Positions 1 to 10,709 of a stretch of 64,000 bases of DNA are shown one piece after another. Made by a program: the position numbers and the translations under genes. The notes under the pieces were generated by a model. The model saw nothing but the letters and a program-made list of their open reading frames with translations. It was not told the origin of the DNA and searched no databases. Source of the DNA: Methylobrevis albus (GTDB lineage: Bacteria; Pseudomonadota; Alphaproteobacteria; Rhizobiales; Pleomorphomonadaceae); the NCBI RefSeq assembly GCF_015904235.1, contig NZ_JADZLT010000043.1, forward strand, positions 87,854 to 151,853, given 5' to 3'. Position 1 is the stretch's first letter. Every line of letters begins with the position of its first letter.

Positions 1-887
1 TTCGCTTCCCACGTCGTCAGCACGTCGGCGAACAGCCGCGACTCGATCCGGAGGCCGAGGTCGATCGGCAGTTGCACGCCCTCGAAGCAGGCGGCGAGGA
101 TGGCGCGGGCGCCGGGGTAGTTGTCATGCGTCTCGCGCCGATAGATCGCGTTTGCCGCCGGCCAGAACTGGAAGCCGCCGGCCGAGAACACGGCGGGTCC
201 GGGCGGCCTGAACTTCTCCTCGTCCCACGCCTTCACTGGCGATAGCGTCAGCACCTTCGCCTTTGCCGCGGCGATCAGCCCGTCCGCGGGCACGACCTCG
301 TCGATCAGCTTCAGCCGCAGCGCCTGCTTCGGCGGCACGGTCTGGCCCTGCAGCAGGAAGGTCAGCCCCGCCTGCGGATCGGCGAGGCGCATCACGCGCT
401 GGGTGCCGCCGGCGCCGGGGAAGATGCCGATCTTCACCTCCGGCAGGCCGACCTTGTAGTCGCCCTCCGCCGCGATGCGGCCGTGCGCGGCGAGCGCGAG
501 CTCGAAGGCGCCGCCGAGGCAGGTGCCGCCAATGGCGGCCACCACCGGCTTGCCGCAGGTTTCGACCCGGCGCCACAGCCGCGACATCCGCGCCGATTCG
601 TGCAGCAGCCAGCTCTTCGCCGCGAGGAGATCGCCGCCGGCGAGTTCGGCGTACTTCTCGAGCACCGCCTCCAGCATCTTGAGGTCGGCGCCGGCGGAAA
701 AGCTCTCCTTGCCCGACGCGATCACGATGCCCTTCACCGCGGCGTCGGTGGCGAGCGTCTCGATCAGCGCCTCGAACTCGTCCATCACCGCGACGGAGAA
801 CACGTTCATCGAGCGGCCGGGCGAATCCCAGGTGACCAGCGCGACGCCGTCGGCGTCGGTCGCGGTGGTGAAGTGGGTCGGGTCCAT
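1..887 (-). CDS. 3-hydroxyacyl-CoA dehydrogenase / enoyl-CoA hydratase (FadJ/FadB-like), truncated at the window edge
   Basis: The reading frame starts at the ATG at 887 with a GGAAAGGCGAG Shine-Dalgarno stretch just upstream and runs off the left edge, so only the first 295 codons are present. The visible part is the crotonase-fold enoyl-CoA hydratase domain of the multifunctional beta-oxidation alpha subunit. It shows GKESFSAGADLKML (CoA-binding oxyanion turn) and GGTCLGGAFELALAAHGRIA, the typical second oxyanion loop, followed by LPEVKIGIFPGAGGTQR, which carries the catalytic glutamate region. In the family a 3-hydroxyacyl-CoA dehydrogenase domain follows; here it would lie outside the window. 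It is last in the operon after acyl-CoA dehydrogenase and thiolase (50 bases from the thiolase stop), so the operon encodes a full beta-oxidation cycle. The start is well supported; the full length is unknown. Confidence 0.88.
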   Translation of the reverse strand, partial: MDPTHFTTATDADGVALVTWDSPGRSMNVFSVAVMDEFEALIETLATDAAVKGIVIASGKESFSAGADLKMLEAVLEKYAELAGGDLLAAKSWLLHESARMSRLWRRVETCGKPVVAAIGGTCLGGAFELALAAHGRIAAEGDYKVGLPEVKIGIFPGAGGTQRVMRLADPQAGLTFLLQGQTVPPKQALRLKLIDEVVPADGLIAAAKAKVLTLSPVKAWDEEKFRPPGPAVFSAGGFQFWPAANAIYRRETHDNYPGARAILAACFEGVQLPIDLGLRIESRLFADVLTTWEA

Positions 888-937
888 CGGTCTCGCCTTT
901 CCTGTCGCATCGGCCGTCCGCCCCCCGACGACGGCCG

Positions 938-2146
938 TCAAACCCGCTCGATCACCGTCGCCGTGCCCATGCCGGCGCCGATGCACAGCGTCACCAGGGC
1001 GACGTTGAGGTCGCGGGCTTCCAGTTCGTCGAGCACCGTGCCGAGGATCATCGCCCCGGTGGCCCCCAGCGGATGGCCGAGGGCGATCGCGCCACCGGCG
1101 ACGTTCACCTTGGCCGGGTCGGTGCCGAAATGCTGCATGAAGCGCAGCACCACGGCGGCGAACGCCTCGTTGACCTCGAAGAGGTCGATGTCGGCGAGTG
1201 TCATGCCGGTGCGCTTCAGGAGCTTCTCGGTGACGTCGACCGGCCCGGTCAGCATCAGCGCCGGATCGGAGCCGATGCTGGCAAAGCCGCGGATGCGGGC
1301 GCGCGGCTTCAGCCCGGCCGCCTCGCCGGCGGCGCGCGAGCCGAGCAGCACCGCGGCGGCGCCGTCGACGATGCCGGACGAGTTGCCGGCGTGGTGCACG
1401 TGGTCGACGTATTCCACCTCCGGGTGGGCGTCGATCGCCACGGCGTCGAAGCCGCCCATCTCGCCGTACATCGCGAACGCCGGCCGCAGCGCCGCGAGGC
1501 TCTGCATGTTGGTCTCGGGGCGCATGTGTTCGTCGTGGTCGAGGATGACGAGGCCGTTGACGTCGCGCACCGGCTCCACCGAGCGGGCAAAGCGCCCCTC
1601 GCTCCAGCTCGCCGCGGCGCGGCGCTGGCTCTCGGCGGCATAGGCGTCGACGTCGTCGCGCGAAAATCCGTATTTGGTGGCGATCAGGTCGGCCGACACG
1701 CCCTGCGGCATGAACCACGACGGCAGCGCCACGGCGGGGTCGACCGGCCAGGCGCCGCCCGAGGCGCCGAGGCCGACGCGGCTCATCGATTCGACGCCGC
1801 CCGCCACCACCATGTCGCTCTGGCCGGCGATCACCTGCGCCGCGCCGGCGTTGACCGCGTCGAGCCCGGAGGCGCAGAAGCGGTTGATCTGCATGCCGGG
1901 CACCTGCTCGCCATAGCCGGCGACGAACACCGCCGCCCGGGCGATGTTGCCCCCCGCCTCGCCGACCGGATCGACGCAGCCGAGGATGACGTCGTCGACC
2001 AGCGCCGTGTCGAGATGATTGCGCGCCGCGAGCGCGCTGAGCGGCGCGGCGGCGAGCTTCACCGAACTCACCTCGCGCAGCGCCCCGTCCCGGCGGCCGC
2101 GGCCGCGCGGGGTGCGGACGTGGTCGTAGATGAAAGCCTCGGCCAT
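938..2146 (-). CDS. Acetyl-CoA acyltransferase (thiolase)
   Basis: A thiolase that cleaves 3-ketoacyl-CoA to acetyl-CoA in the last step of beta-oxidation. NRFCASGLDAVN near residue 90 carries the nucleophilic cysteine, GHPLGATGA near residue 355 the active-site histidine, and CIGAGMGTATV at the C-terminus the second cysteine. The length (about 402 residues) is normal. Two in-frame ATG codons lie six bases apart (2152 and 2146). AAGGAGA directly abuts the first but is seven bases from the second, so 2146 is preferred. The gene sits 46 bases after the acyl-CoA dehydrogenase stop and 50 bases before the hydratase/dehydrogenase gene, as expected for one transcript. Substrate chain length cannot be judged; fadA/fadI-type is likely, although a PhaA-like role is possible. 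Confidence 0.93.
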   Translation of the reverse strand: MAEAFIYDHVRTPRGRGRRDGALREVSSVKLAAAPLSALAARNHLDTALVDDVILGCVDPVGEAGGNIARAAVFVAGYGEQVPGMQINRFCASGLDAVNAGAAQVIAGQSDMVVAGGVESMSRVGLGASGGAWPVDPAVALPSWFMPQGVSADLIATKYGFSRDDVDAYAAESQRRAAASWSEGRFARSVEPVRDVNGLVILDHDEHMRPETNMQSLAALRPAFAMYGEMGGFDAVAIDAHPEVEYVDHVHHAGNSSGIVDGAAAVLLGSRAAGEAAGLKPRARIRGFASIGSDPALMLTGPVDVTEKLLKRTGMTLADIDLFEVNEAFAAVVLRFMQHFGTDPAKVNVAGGAIALGHPLGATGAMILGTVLDELEARDLNVALVTLCIGAGMGTATVIERV

Positions 2147-2192
2147 CGCCATTCTCCTTGCGGCGCCCCTTGCGGCGGCGGCCGCGGGGCGC

Positions 2193-3986
<1,794 letters not shown>

Positions 3987-4054
3987 GGCGACCCTTCCTG
4001 CCTGCTGGTCCCGTGGTCCGCACGACGCAGCGCCGTCGATGCTATCGTCGGGGC

Positions 4055-4070
4055 TTAACGTTTGCGTAAA
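4055..4070. promoter_or_regulatory. Putative MerR (LiuR-type) operator upstream of the beta-oxidation operon
   Basis: The sequence TTAACGTTTGCGTAAA is an imperfect inverted repeat (ACG-N4-CGT flanked by TT and AA). It lies about 70 bases upstream of the acyl-CoA dehydrogenase start. The same core ACGTTTGCGT recurs at 4660-4669, just upstream of the merR gene. A shared inverted repeat in front of both the regulator and the adjacent catabolic operon is what is expected for MerR-type LiuR regulators of fatty and branched-chain acid breakdown. Binding is inferred. Confidence 0.62.
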
Positions 4071-4142
4071 GGGAATATGGCGCGCGCAGGGCGTTTGTCG
4101 AGCGCTGCCGAGGGGGGGCGAGGCGCGGGCAGGGGCGGCGCG

Positions 4143-4613
4143 TCAGCCCGCCGCCTGTTCCTTTTCCTTCAGCAGCCCGCCGACGACCGACACCGTGCGC
4201 CGGAGTTCGGTGAGTGCCTGCTCGATGTCCTTCTTCTGGCGCTCGAGCAGCGCAATCTGCTCGTTGAACTTGCCGAGCGCCACCTTGAGCTGCATCACCT
4301 GGCCGTCGCGCAAATCGTAGAGATCGAGCATATCCTTGATTTCGTTCAAGGAAAAGCCGACTCGTTTGCCCATCAGCACCAGCTTCAGCCGCGCCCGGTC
4401 GCGCCGCGTGTAGAGCCGGTTCAGCCCGTCGCGCTGCGGCGTGATCAGGTCCTTGTCCTCGTAGAAGCGCAGTGTGCGCAGCGTCACGCCGAATTCGCGC
4501 GCGAGGTCGCCGATGGTGAAGAGGTTGGAGCGCCCGGTGTCGTCGCCGTCGGGGGCGAAGTCGTCCGCGGCGATGGCCGAGGCCTGGGCGATCGACTGTT
4601 TGTCCTGCGCCAC
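4143..4613 (-). CDS. MerR family transcriptional regulator of fatty acid / acyl-CoA catabolism
   Basis: A helix-turn-helix regulator with the MerR signature FTIGDLAREFGVTLRTLRFYEDKDLITPQR in the N-terminal third, followed by LYTRRDRARLKLVLMGKRVGFSLNEI and a dimerising coiled coil (LKVALGKFNEQIALLERQKKDIEQALTELRR). The C-terminus has no metal-binding cysteines, which argues against a metal sensor. The frame is open to a TTG at 4628, but a GGCGGAG site lies six bases before the GTG at 4613, so 4613 is chosen. The disordered N-terminus differs little either way. The gene precedes a beta-oxidation operon in the same direction and shares an operator motif with it, so a repressor or activator of that operon that also controls itself is the natural reading. 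It resembles the LiuR group, but the effector is unknown. Confidence 0.88.
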   Translation of the reverse strand: MAQDKQSIAQASAIAADDFAPDGDDTGRSNLFTIGDLAREFGVTLRTLRFYEDKDLITPQRDGLNRLYTRRDRARLKLVLMGKRVGFSLNEIKDMLDLYDLRDGQVMQLKVALGKFNEQIALLERQKKDIEQALTELRRTVSVVGGLLKEKEQAAG

Positions 4614-4656
4614 GCGCCGCTCCGCCAATGATCTGTGAGGTGAGTATCCTGCTTAG

Positions 4657-4672
4657 CTTACGTTTGCGTCAA
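4657..4672. promoter_or_regulatory. Putative autoregulatory MerR operator
   Basis: CTTACGTTTGCGTCAA shares the ten-base core ACGTTTGCGT with the site at 4055-4070 and has the same ACG-N4-CGT dyad. It lies 30 to 45 bases upstream of the merR open frame, where a MerR-family protein would control its own promoter. The rest of the 4614-5000 gap holds the leader of the PodJ-like gene; no other element was recognised there. Confidence 0.58.
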
Positions 4673-5000
4673 CGTCCAGTCGGCAGCATGTCGCAGCGCG
4701 GATCGCGACACGGCCCTAACGAAAGATTCATTCTGGTTACCGAAGCATGAGTTGTGCAGGCGGTCGTTTACTTCCCGTTTACCGTATTTGGTGAAAATGC
4801 CGGTGAACGGGACGAATCCGACCCTGCTCCCCTCCTTCGCCGGCGCACCGGCCGGGATCGCGGCAGCGGCAAGTCGGGCGCCGGGCGACGCGTGACCGAG
4901 TTGCAAAGGCGCGGACAGCGCCGGGTGAACCCCGGGATGCGCCGCGAAGAGGGGATGGCGGACCGATCACGGCCCCGCCGGCCATACGGGAGAGACCAGC

Positions 5001-8000
5001 ATGACCTCGCGATCGGCGCCGCGACAGGATACCGTGGCCGGTGACATCCGCCGGGAAGCCGAGCGTGCCGCCGCGGCCGCGGGGCTCACCGTCGACGAGT
5101 GGCTGACCCGCCTGATCCGCAGCAATGCGGGCGACGCCCCGGGGGCACAGCCGGCGCCGCAGGCCGCGGCCCGGCCGGCCGCCAAAGCCGAGGCGCCCGT
5201 CGCCCCCGCGCCGGCCCAAGCCCCGGCCCAGGCCGCCGCTGCGGGACCGGACGGCCAGCCGATCGGCCGCATCATCGATTCCCTCGACCGCCTCGGCGAC
5301 CGCATCCGCGCGCTTTCGACCAACGATCGCGGCGCGCGCCAGCCGCACCTCGCCGCCGTCGCCGACAATCGCAGCCGCGACCTGCAGAAGGCGATCGAGG
5401 AAATCACCGCCCAGCGCGACCAGATCGAGCGCGCCGCCGCCGAGCGCCGCCGCGCCGCGCCGCCGCATCTGCAGCCGGTGCCGTCGCCGGCGCCGCTGCG
5501 CGCCGAAGCGCCCCGACCGGAGCCCGTGCGGCCCGAGCCGGTCCGTTCCGAACCTGTCCGCGCCGAGGCCTCCCGGTCCGCCCGCCCCGAGGCCCCGCGC
5601 GCCGAAGCACCCCGCGCCGAGGCGCCGCGCGCGCCGGCGCCGCGTGCCGAGCCCGCCCCCGAGGCCCGTCCCGTGGCCGCTGCCGCGCCGGCCCCGGTCG
5701 CCGCGCCGCCCGCGGTCGACACCGCCGCCTTCGACCGCCTCGCCGCGCGGCTCGATGCCCGCATCGACGGCCTGACCGCCGCGATCCCGCCGCGCGAGCA
5801 TTTCGAGATCGTGCGCGAGGAGATCTCCAGGCTGCGCGACGCCGTGGCGGCAAACGCTACCAAGCCGGCCCTCGCCGGCCTCACCCGGTCCTACGACCTG
5901 CTGGTCGAGCGGCTCGACGCGGTCGGCGGCCGCGAGCCGGACTCCGGCCTCGTCACCGAGCTCGTCGGCCAGATGGCCGAGGTGCGCGACCTGCTCGCCG
6001 CGATTCCGGGCGAAAGCCATCACCGCCTGCTCACCGCGCGGCTCGACGAACTCGCCGCCCGTGTGGAGGCGATCGCTGCCGCCCCCGGCGACCAGGGCGT
6101 CGCCGTGCTCGAGGGGCAGCTCGCCCAGCTCGCCCGCGCCGTCGCCGGGCTCGATCCCTCGCGCCTTGTCACCAGCGTCGAGTCCCGCCTCGACACCGTC
6201 GCGTCGCGGCTCAACCAGATCGAAGGCCAGATGTCGCGGCTCGACGTGCTGCCGCAGGTCGCGCGCCGCCTCGAGACCCAGGGGGAGCGGCTCGAGGACC
6301 TCGGCCGTCGCTTCGACGCCTTGCCGCAGCTCCTGCGCGAGATCGACGCCCGCCTCGCCCCGGTCGAGGCGCTGCCCGGCGCGCTCGCCCAGGATATCGA
6401 GACGCTGAAGCTCGACGTGCGCGGCGATCTCGCCGAACTCTCGGATCGCCTCGGCCCGGTCGAGGCGCTGCCGGAGACGCTTTCGCGCGATCTCGACGCC
6501 ATGAAGCAGGACGTCCGTATCGACATCGCCGCGCTCGCCCAGCGCTTCGCCCCGGTCGAGGCCCTGCCGGCGACGATCGCCCGCGACATCGACGGCGTGC
6601 GCGAGGACATCGGCACGCTGGCGCAGCGCCTCGCGCCGATCGAGAACCTGCCGCACGCCGTTGCCCGCGAGGTCGACGCGGTGCGCCGCGATGTCCGCGA
6701 GGACATCGGCGCCGTGCTCGCCCGCATCGACGACATGGGCGAGCGCCTCGCCGGCCTCGACGTCTCGGCGATCGACGCCGGTGTCGTCGCCGCCCTCGAC
6801 GGCCGCTTCACCGAACTCGCCGCCCAGATCGACGGCCTCGGCGACGACGCCGACAGCGAGATGCTGGCCGCGCTGGAACTGCGCATCGCGGCGCTCGCCG
6901 AGCGCATGGAAACCCGCCTTTCGGCGATCGACCGCAGCACCGGCGCCGCCTTCGAGGCGCTCGGCCGCCAGATCGACACCCGCGCCATGGCCGGTGATCC
7001 GGGCACCGGGCTGCAGCTCGCCGAACTCGGGCGCAAGCTCGACAGCCTCGCCAACCAGCCGCTCGCCGGCCTCGACGGCGGCGCGCTCGCCGGCATCGAG
7101 GTGCGGCTCGAGGAGATCGGCGCCCGCATCGGCTCGATCGAAGCCGTCCACGGTGGGCCGCTCGGCGGCGCGCCGTCGGCCGACCTCGCCGACGCGATCG
7201 GCCGCATCGAGGACGCGATCACCGCGCTCGCCGACCACGCCGGCGCGGCCCGCCCCGACGAGATGGCCGAAGTCGCCCGCGCGATCGACGGCCTCCGCCG
7301 CGACCTCGCCGACCTCGCCTCGCCGTCGCTGGATGGCCTCGAGGCCGAAATCCGCCAGATCGCCGGCCGCCTCGACATGCTCGCCGCCGGCGGCCCGGCC
7401 CCGGCGACCCTCGGCGCCGAGATCGAGGCGCGCATCGAGCGCCTCGTTGACCGCATCGACAGCCAGTCGCGCGACGACGACCGCCTCGCGGCGGCACTGC
7501 GCAGCGTCGAGCAGACGATCGCCACCGCCCTCGATACGGGCGACATGGCCCAGGCCGCCGCCCGGGCGGCCGTCGCCGCCTTCGACGAGCGCGAGGGATC
7601 GGCCGTCGCCGGCGCGATCCGTGGCCTCGGCCGGGACCTCGAGAACCTGCAGCGCGAGATCCAGGAGTCGCGCCAGCGCGATCTCACGCTGCTCGACAGC
7701 ATGAACGACATCCTGCAGAGCGTCTCGGGCCTGTCCGGGCTCTCCAGCCTGGCGGCAGCCCCGTCCCGCGCGGTGGCCGCCCCGGCGCCGGCGCCCCGCG
7801 TCGCCGACGAGGAGACTTGGCGCGAGATCGAGCGCAGCCTCGCGGCCGGCCTCGCCGGCGCGCAGCCGCCGCCGCAGCCGTCCCGTCCCGCCGCCGCCGC
7901 CCCTGGCCCGAGCATCCTCGACGACCTGATCGCGCCGCGCCAGGGCGCCGGCCGCAAGGCGCCGCCTTCGGCGGAGGCGCCGCTCGACCTCGGCGAGGCC

Positions 8001-9650
8001 GGCGACAGCTTCGACGCCGACCTGCCGCTCGAGCCGGGCAGCGGCAAGCCGCGCGTCGCCCGTCCCGCCGGCGGCACGCCGCAGGTGCGCGCCGAACGCC
8101 GGACGCCGACGCCGCCCGCGCCGCAGCCCGAGCCGGCGCCCGCCGCGGCCCCCGCCCCGGCGCACGGCAAGACCGACTTCATCGCCGCGGCCCGCCGCGC
8201 CGCCCAGCAGGCGGCGAGCGAGCAGGCCGCCGTCGTCACCCCGCCGGCGGCGCCGGTCGCCGAGGAGCCGAAGGCGGAGCGCGCCGGCCTGCGCGGCTTC
8301 CTCGCCGCGCATCGCCGCCAGATCCTGATGGCCGCCGCCGCGCTGGTGCTGACCCTCGGCGTCGTCCGCGTCGTCGGCTGGACCCTCGGCGACGACCGCA
8401 TCGGCGGGCCGGCGACGGCCGCGACCGAAGCGACCACCAGCGAGGCCGCCGACGCTCCCGCCCCGGCGAACACGGCCGAGGTGACGCCGCCGGCGGCCGA
8501 GACCGACGACGAGCCCGGCTTCGACATCGTCGCCGCCCCGGAGGCGACCGGCGGCAATGCCGCGAGCTTCGGGCCGAACGCGACCTCGCTGCCGGCCGGC
8601 AGCTTTGCCCCGCCCGCCGCCCCGCCCACCACGACACCGGCCGACGTCGAGGCGGACGCCGCAGCGACGACCGCCGACGCCGAGCCGGCGACCGGACCGG
8701 CCGTCGCCCAGGACGCCGCGCCCGAGACCGTCAGCCTCGGCACCGCCGCGACCGAGCCCGGCACGCCCGACGCCGACCCCGCGCGCATCGCCGCCCCCCT
8801 GCCGCCGGCCGCCATCGGCGCGCCGGCCCTGCGCGAGGCCGCCGCCGCCGGCGATCCCGCGGCCCAGTTCGAGGTCGCCGCCCGGCTCGTCGAGGGCCGC
8901 GGCATCGTGCAGGACGTCGCCGGTGCCGCCGTCTGGTACGAGCGCGCCGCCGAGGCCGGGCTCGCCCCGGCGCAGTACCGGCTCGGCAGTCTCTATGAGA
9001 AGGGCCAGGGCGTGCCGCGCGATGCCAAGCGCGCCGCCGCCTGGTACGAGCGCGCCGCCGAGGCCGGCAACGCCAAGGCGATGCACAACCTCGCCGTCAT
9101 GCACACCGAGGGCAGCCTCGGGGATCCGGACTACACCACGGCTGCGGAATGGTTCACGGCCGCCGCCGACCTCGGCGTGCGCGACAGCCAGTACAACCTC
9201 GGCATCCTGCACGCCCGCGGCCTCGGCGTGACCCGCGATCTCGCGAGCTCCTACAAGTGGTTCGCCATCGCCGGTGCCGCCGGCGACGCGGATGCCGCCA
9301 AGAAGCGCGAGGACATCGAGCAGGCGCTCGACAGCGACAGCCTCGCCCGGGCCCGGCTCGCCGTCGAGACTTGGAAGCCGAAGCCGCTCAGCGCGGCGGC
9401 GAACGAGGTCGAGATCGCCAACCCGGCCTGGATGCTGCCGCCGGCGAGCGTCGCGGCGTCCGACGGCGATCTCATCGCAAGAGCCCAGGCGCTGCTCGCC
9501 GCCCAGGGCTTCAGCCCCGGGCCGGCCGACGGCAAGATGGGCCGGCGGACGCGCGACGCCATCGTCGCGTTCCAGAAGCAGCGCGGCCTGCCGGAGACCG
9601 GCGTCGCCGACGCGGCCCTCGTCGCGGCGCTGGCCGAACGCGCCATCTGA
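5001..9650 (+). CDS. PodJ-like polar localisation protein (coiled coil, one membrane segment, Sel1 repeats, peptidoglycan-binding domain)
   Basis: A 1549-residue protein. Residues 1-45 are a conserved cytoplasmic start (TVDEWLTRLIR). Residues about 165-240 are a proline/alanine/glutamate-rich linker. Residues about 250-930 are predicted coiled coil, including a tandem repeat of roughly 32 residues at 451-574 (APVEALP...DI units). A second disordered stretch precedes a single membrane segment near 1107-1125 (ILMAAAALVLTLGVVRVVGW). The periplasmic part has four Sel1-like repeats (about 1272-1440) and a C-terminal PG_binding_1 domain (about 1488-1545, with DGKMGRRTRDAIVAFQ). This order of modules matches PodJ, which organises the cell pole in Caulobacter and Agrobacterium. 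ATG at 5001 follows GGGAGAG by nine bases. The gene stands alone and ends in a strong terminator hairpin. The PodJ assignment rests on architecture, not on alignment. Confidence 0.82.
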   Translation: MTSRSAPRQDTVAGDIRREAERAAAAAGLTVDEWLTRLIRSNAGDAPGAQPAPQAAARPAAKAEAPVAPAPAQAPAQAAAAGPDGQPIGRIIDSLDRLGDRIRALSTNDRGARQPHLAAVADNRSRDLQKAIEEITAQRDQIERAAAERRRAAPPHLQPVPSPAPLRAEAPRPEPVRPEPVRSEPVRAEASRSARPEAPRAEAPRAEAPRAPAPRAEPAPEARPVAAAAPAPVAAPPAVDTAAFDRLAARLDARIDGLTAAIPPREHFEIVREEISRLRDAVAANATKPALAGLTRSYDLLVERLDAVGGREPDSGLVTELVGQMAEVRDLLAAIPGESHHRLLTARLDELAARVEAIAAAPGDQGVAVLEGQLAQLARAVAGLDPSRLVTSVESRLDTVASRLNQIEGQMSRLDVLPQVARRLETQGERLEDLGRRFDALPQLLREIDARLAPVEALPGALAQDIETLKLDVRGDLAELSDRLGPVEALPETLSRDLDAMKQDVRIDIAALAQRFAPVEALPATIARDIDGVREDIGTLAQRLAPIENLPHAVAREVDAVRRDVREDIGAVLARIDDMGERLAGLDVSAIDAGVVAALDGRFTELAAQIDGLGDDADSEMLAALELRIAALAERMETRLSAIDRSTGAAFEALGRQIDTRAMAGDPGTGLQLAELGRKLDSLANQPLAGLDGGALAGIEVRLEEIGARIGSIEAVHGGPLGGAPSADLADAIGRIEDAITALADHAGAARPDEMAEVARAIDGLRRDLADLASPSLDGLEAEIRQIAGRLDMLAAGGPAPATLGAEIEARIERLVDRIDSQSRDDDRLAAALRSVEQTIATALDTGDMAQAAARAAVAAFDEREGSAVAGAIRGLGRDLENLQREIQESRQRDLTLLDSMNDILQSVSGLSGLSSLAAAPSRAVAAPAPAPRVADEETWREIERSLAAGLAGAQPPPQPSRPAAAAPGPSILDDLIAPRQGAGRKAPPSAEAPLDLGEAGDSFDADLPLEPGSGKPRVARPAGGTPQVRAERRTPTPPAPQPEPAPAAAPAPAHGKTDFIAAARRAAQQAASEQAAVVTPPAAPVAEEPKAERAGLRGFLAAHRRQILMAAAALVLTLGVVRVVGWTLGDDRIGGPATAATEATTSEAADAPAPANTAEVTPPAAETDDEPGFDIVAAPEATGGNAASFGPNATSLPAGSFAPPAAPPTTTPADVEADAAATTADAEPATGPAVAQDAAPETVSLGTAATEPGTPDADPARIAAPLPPAAIGAPALREAAAAGDPAAQFEVAARLVEGRGIVQDVAGAAVWYERAAEAGLAPAQYRLGSLYEKGQGVPRDAKRAAAWYERAAEAGNAKAMHNLAVMHTEGSLGDPDYTTAAEWFTAAADLGVRDSQYNLGILHARGLGVTRDLASSYKWFAIAGAAGDADAAKKREDIEQALDSDSLARARLAVETWKPKPLSAAANEVEIANPAWMLPPASVAASDGDLIARAQALLAAQGFSPGPADGKMGRRTRDAIVAFQKQRGLPETGVADAALVAALAERAI

Positions 9651-9681
9651 ACCGCAGCCGATCAACCATGATCCGAATTGC

Positions 9682-9712
9682 GCCCCGCCGCCGGGTTGAC
9701 CCGCGGCGGGGC
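9682..9712 (+). terminator. Stem-loop terminator after the PodJ-like gene
   Basis: A 13 base-pair GC stem with one bulge and a TTGA loop lies 32 bases after the stop at 9650. It is followed by GACGTCTTT, a short T tract. It separates the long gene from the exporter gene at 9780. Confidence 0.6.
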
Positions 9713-9779
9713 GACGTCTTTAACGAAGTCTTACCGGCGGACCTGCAATCCTACTGGCCGACACCAGCCGGAGGCGGCA

Positions 9780-10709
9780 TTGGACGTTTACCTGCCGATC
9801 GCGGAAATCCCGATGAACCTGTTCCTGCTGCTCGCGATGGGCGGGGCGGTGGGGTTCATCTCGGGCCTGTTCGGCGTCGGCGGCGGCTTCCTGCTGACGC
9901 CGCTGCTGATCTTCTCCGGCATTCCCGCCGCGGTAGCGGTCGCCACCGTGTCGAGCCAGATCGTCGCCTCCTCGGCGTCCGGCGCCGCCGCCTACATCCG
10001 CCGCCAGGCGATCGACTTCAAGCTCGCCGGCTTCCTCACATTTTCCGGCCTGTTCGGCTCGGCGGCCGGCGTCTGGCTGTTCTCGATACTGCGCCAGCTC
10101 GGCCAGCTCGACCTGATGCTGGCGCTCGCCTACGTCGTCTTCCTCGGCACCGTCGGCGCGCTGATGCTGCAGGAGGCGGTGCGCTCGATGATCGCCATCC
10201 GCCGCGGCAAGCGCGAGGCGCCGCGCCGGCCGGGGCAGCACAACTGGGTGCACGGCCTGCCGCTGAAGGTGCGCTTCCGCCGCTCGCGGCTCTACATCTC
10301 GGCGCTGCCCATCGTGGCACTCGGGGCGGCGATCGGCTTCCTCGGCGCGATCCTCGGCATCGGCGGCGGCTTCCTGATGGTGCCGGCGCTGATCTATCTC
10401 CTGCGCGTGCCGACCGCGATGGTGGTCGGCACCACGCTGATGCAGACCATCGGCACCATGGCCTTCGCCACCATCATGCACGCCGGGACCAACTATTCGG
10501 TCGACGCCGTGCTCGGCCTCGCGCTGATGGTCGGAGGGGTGATCGGGGCGCAGTTCGGCGCGCGCGTCGGCCAGCGGCTGCGCGGCGAGACGCTGCGCGC
10601 GCTGCTCGGCCTGCTGGTGCTCTCGGTCGGCGTGCGCTTCGCGGTCAACCTGATCGTGACGCCCTCGGAGCCCTATTCGCTCACCACCTTCGGAGGGGCG
10701 GGGCTGTGA
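9780..10709 (+). CDS. TauE/SafE family sulfite/organosulfonate exporter
   Basis: A polytopic membrane protein (309 residues) of the TauE/SafE anion exporter family, whose members move sulfite or small organic sulfur acids. The two family half-repeats are clear: GLFGVGGGFLLTPLLIFSG near residue 24 and AILGIGGGFLMVPALIYLL about 190 residues later. Eight or more hydrophobic helices are visible. The frame is open upstream to 9678, but TTG at 9780 has GGAGG five bases before it and gives MDVYLPIAEIPMN, the conserved N-terminus of this subfamily. The stop overlaps the start of the TIGR02186 gene (GTGA), so the two are translationally coupled. The substrate is not shown by the sequence, and no sulfonate-degrading gene is adjacent. 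Confidence 0.88.
   Translation: MDVYLPIAEIPMNLFLLLAMGGAVGFISGLFGVGGGFLLTPLLIFSGIPAAVAVATVSSQIVASSASGAAAYIRRQAIDFKLAGFLTFSGLFGSAAGVWLFSILRQLGQLDLMLALAYVVFLGTVGALMLQEAVRSMIAIRRGKREAPRRPGQHNWVHGLPLKVRFRRSRLYISALPIVALGAAIGFLGAILGIGGGFLMVPALIYLLRVPTAMVVGTTLMQTIGTMAFATIMHAGTNYSVDAVLGLALMVGGVIGAQFGARVGQRLRGETLRALLGLLVLSVGVRFAVNLIVTPSEPYSLTTFGGAGL

Noticed and set aside
4779..9665. A 1628-codon open frame antisense to the PodJ-like gene
   Set aside because: It is low in complexity (arginine, glycine, alanine rich), mirrors the GC-rich coiled-coil codons and has no domain. Long antisense frames are common in DNA with over 65 percent GC.
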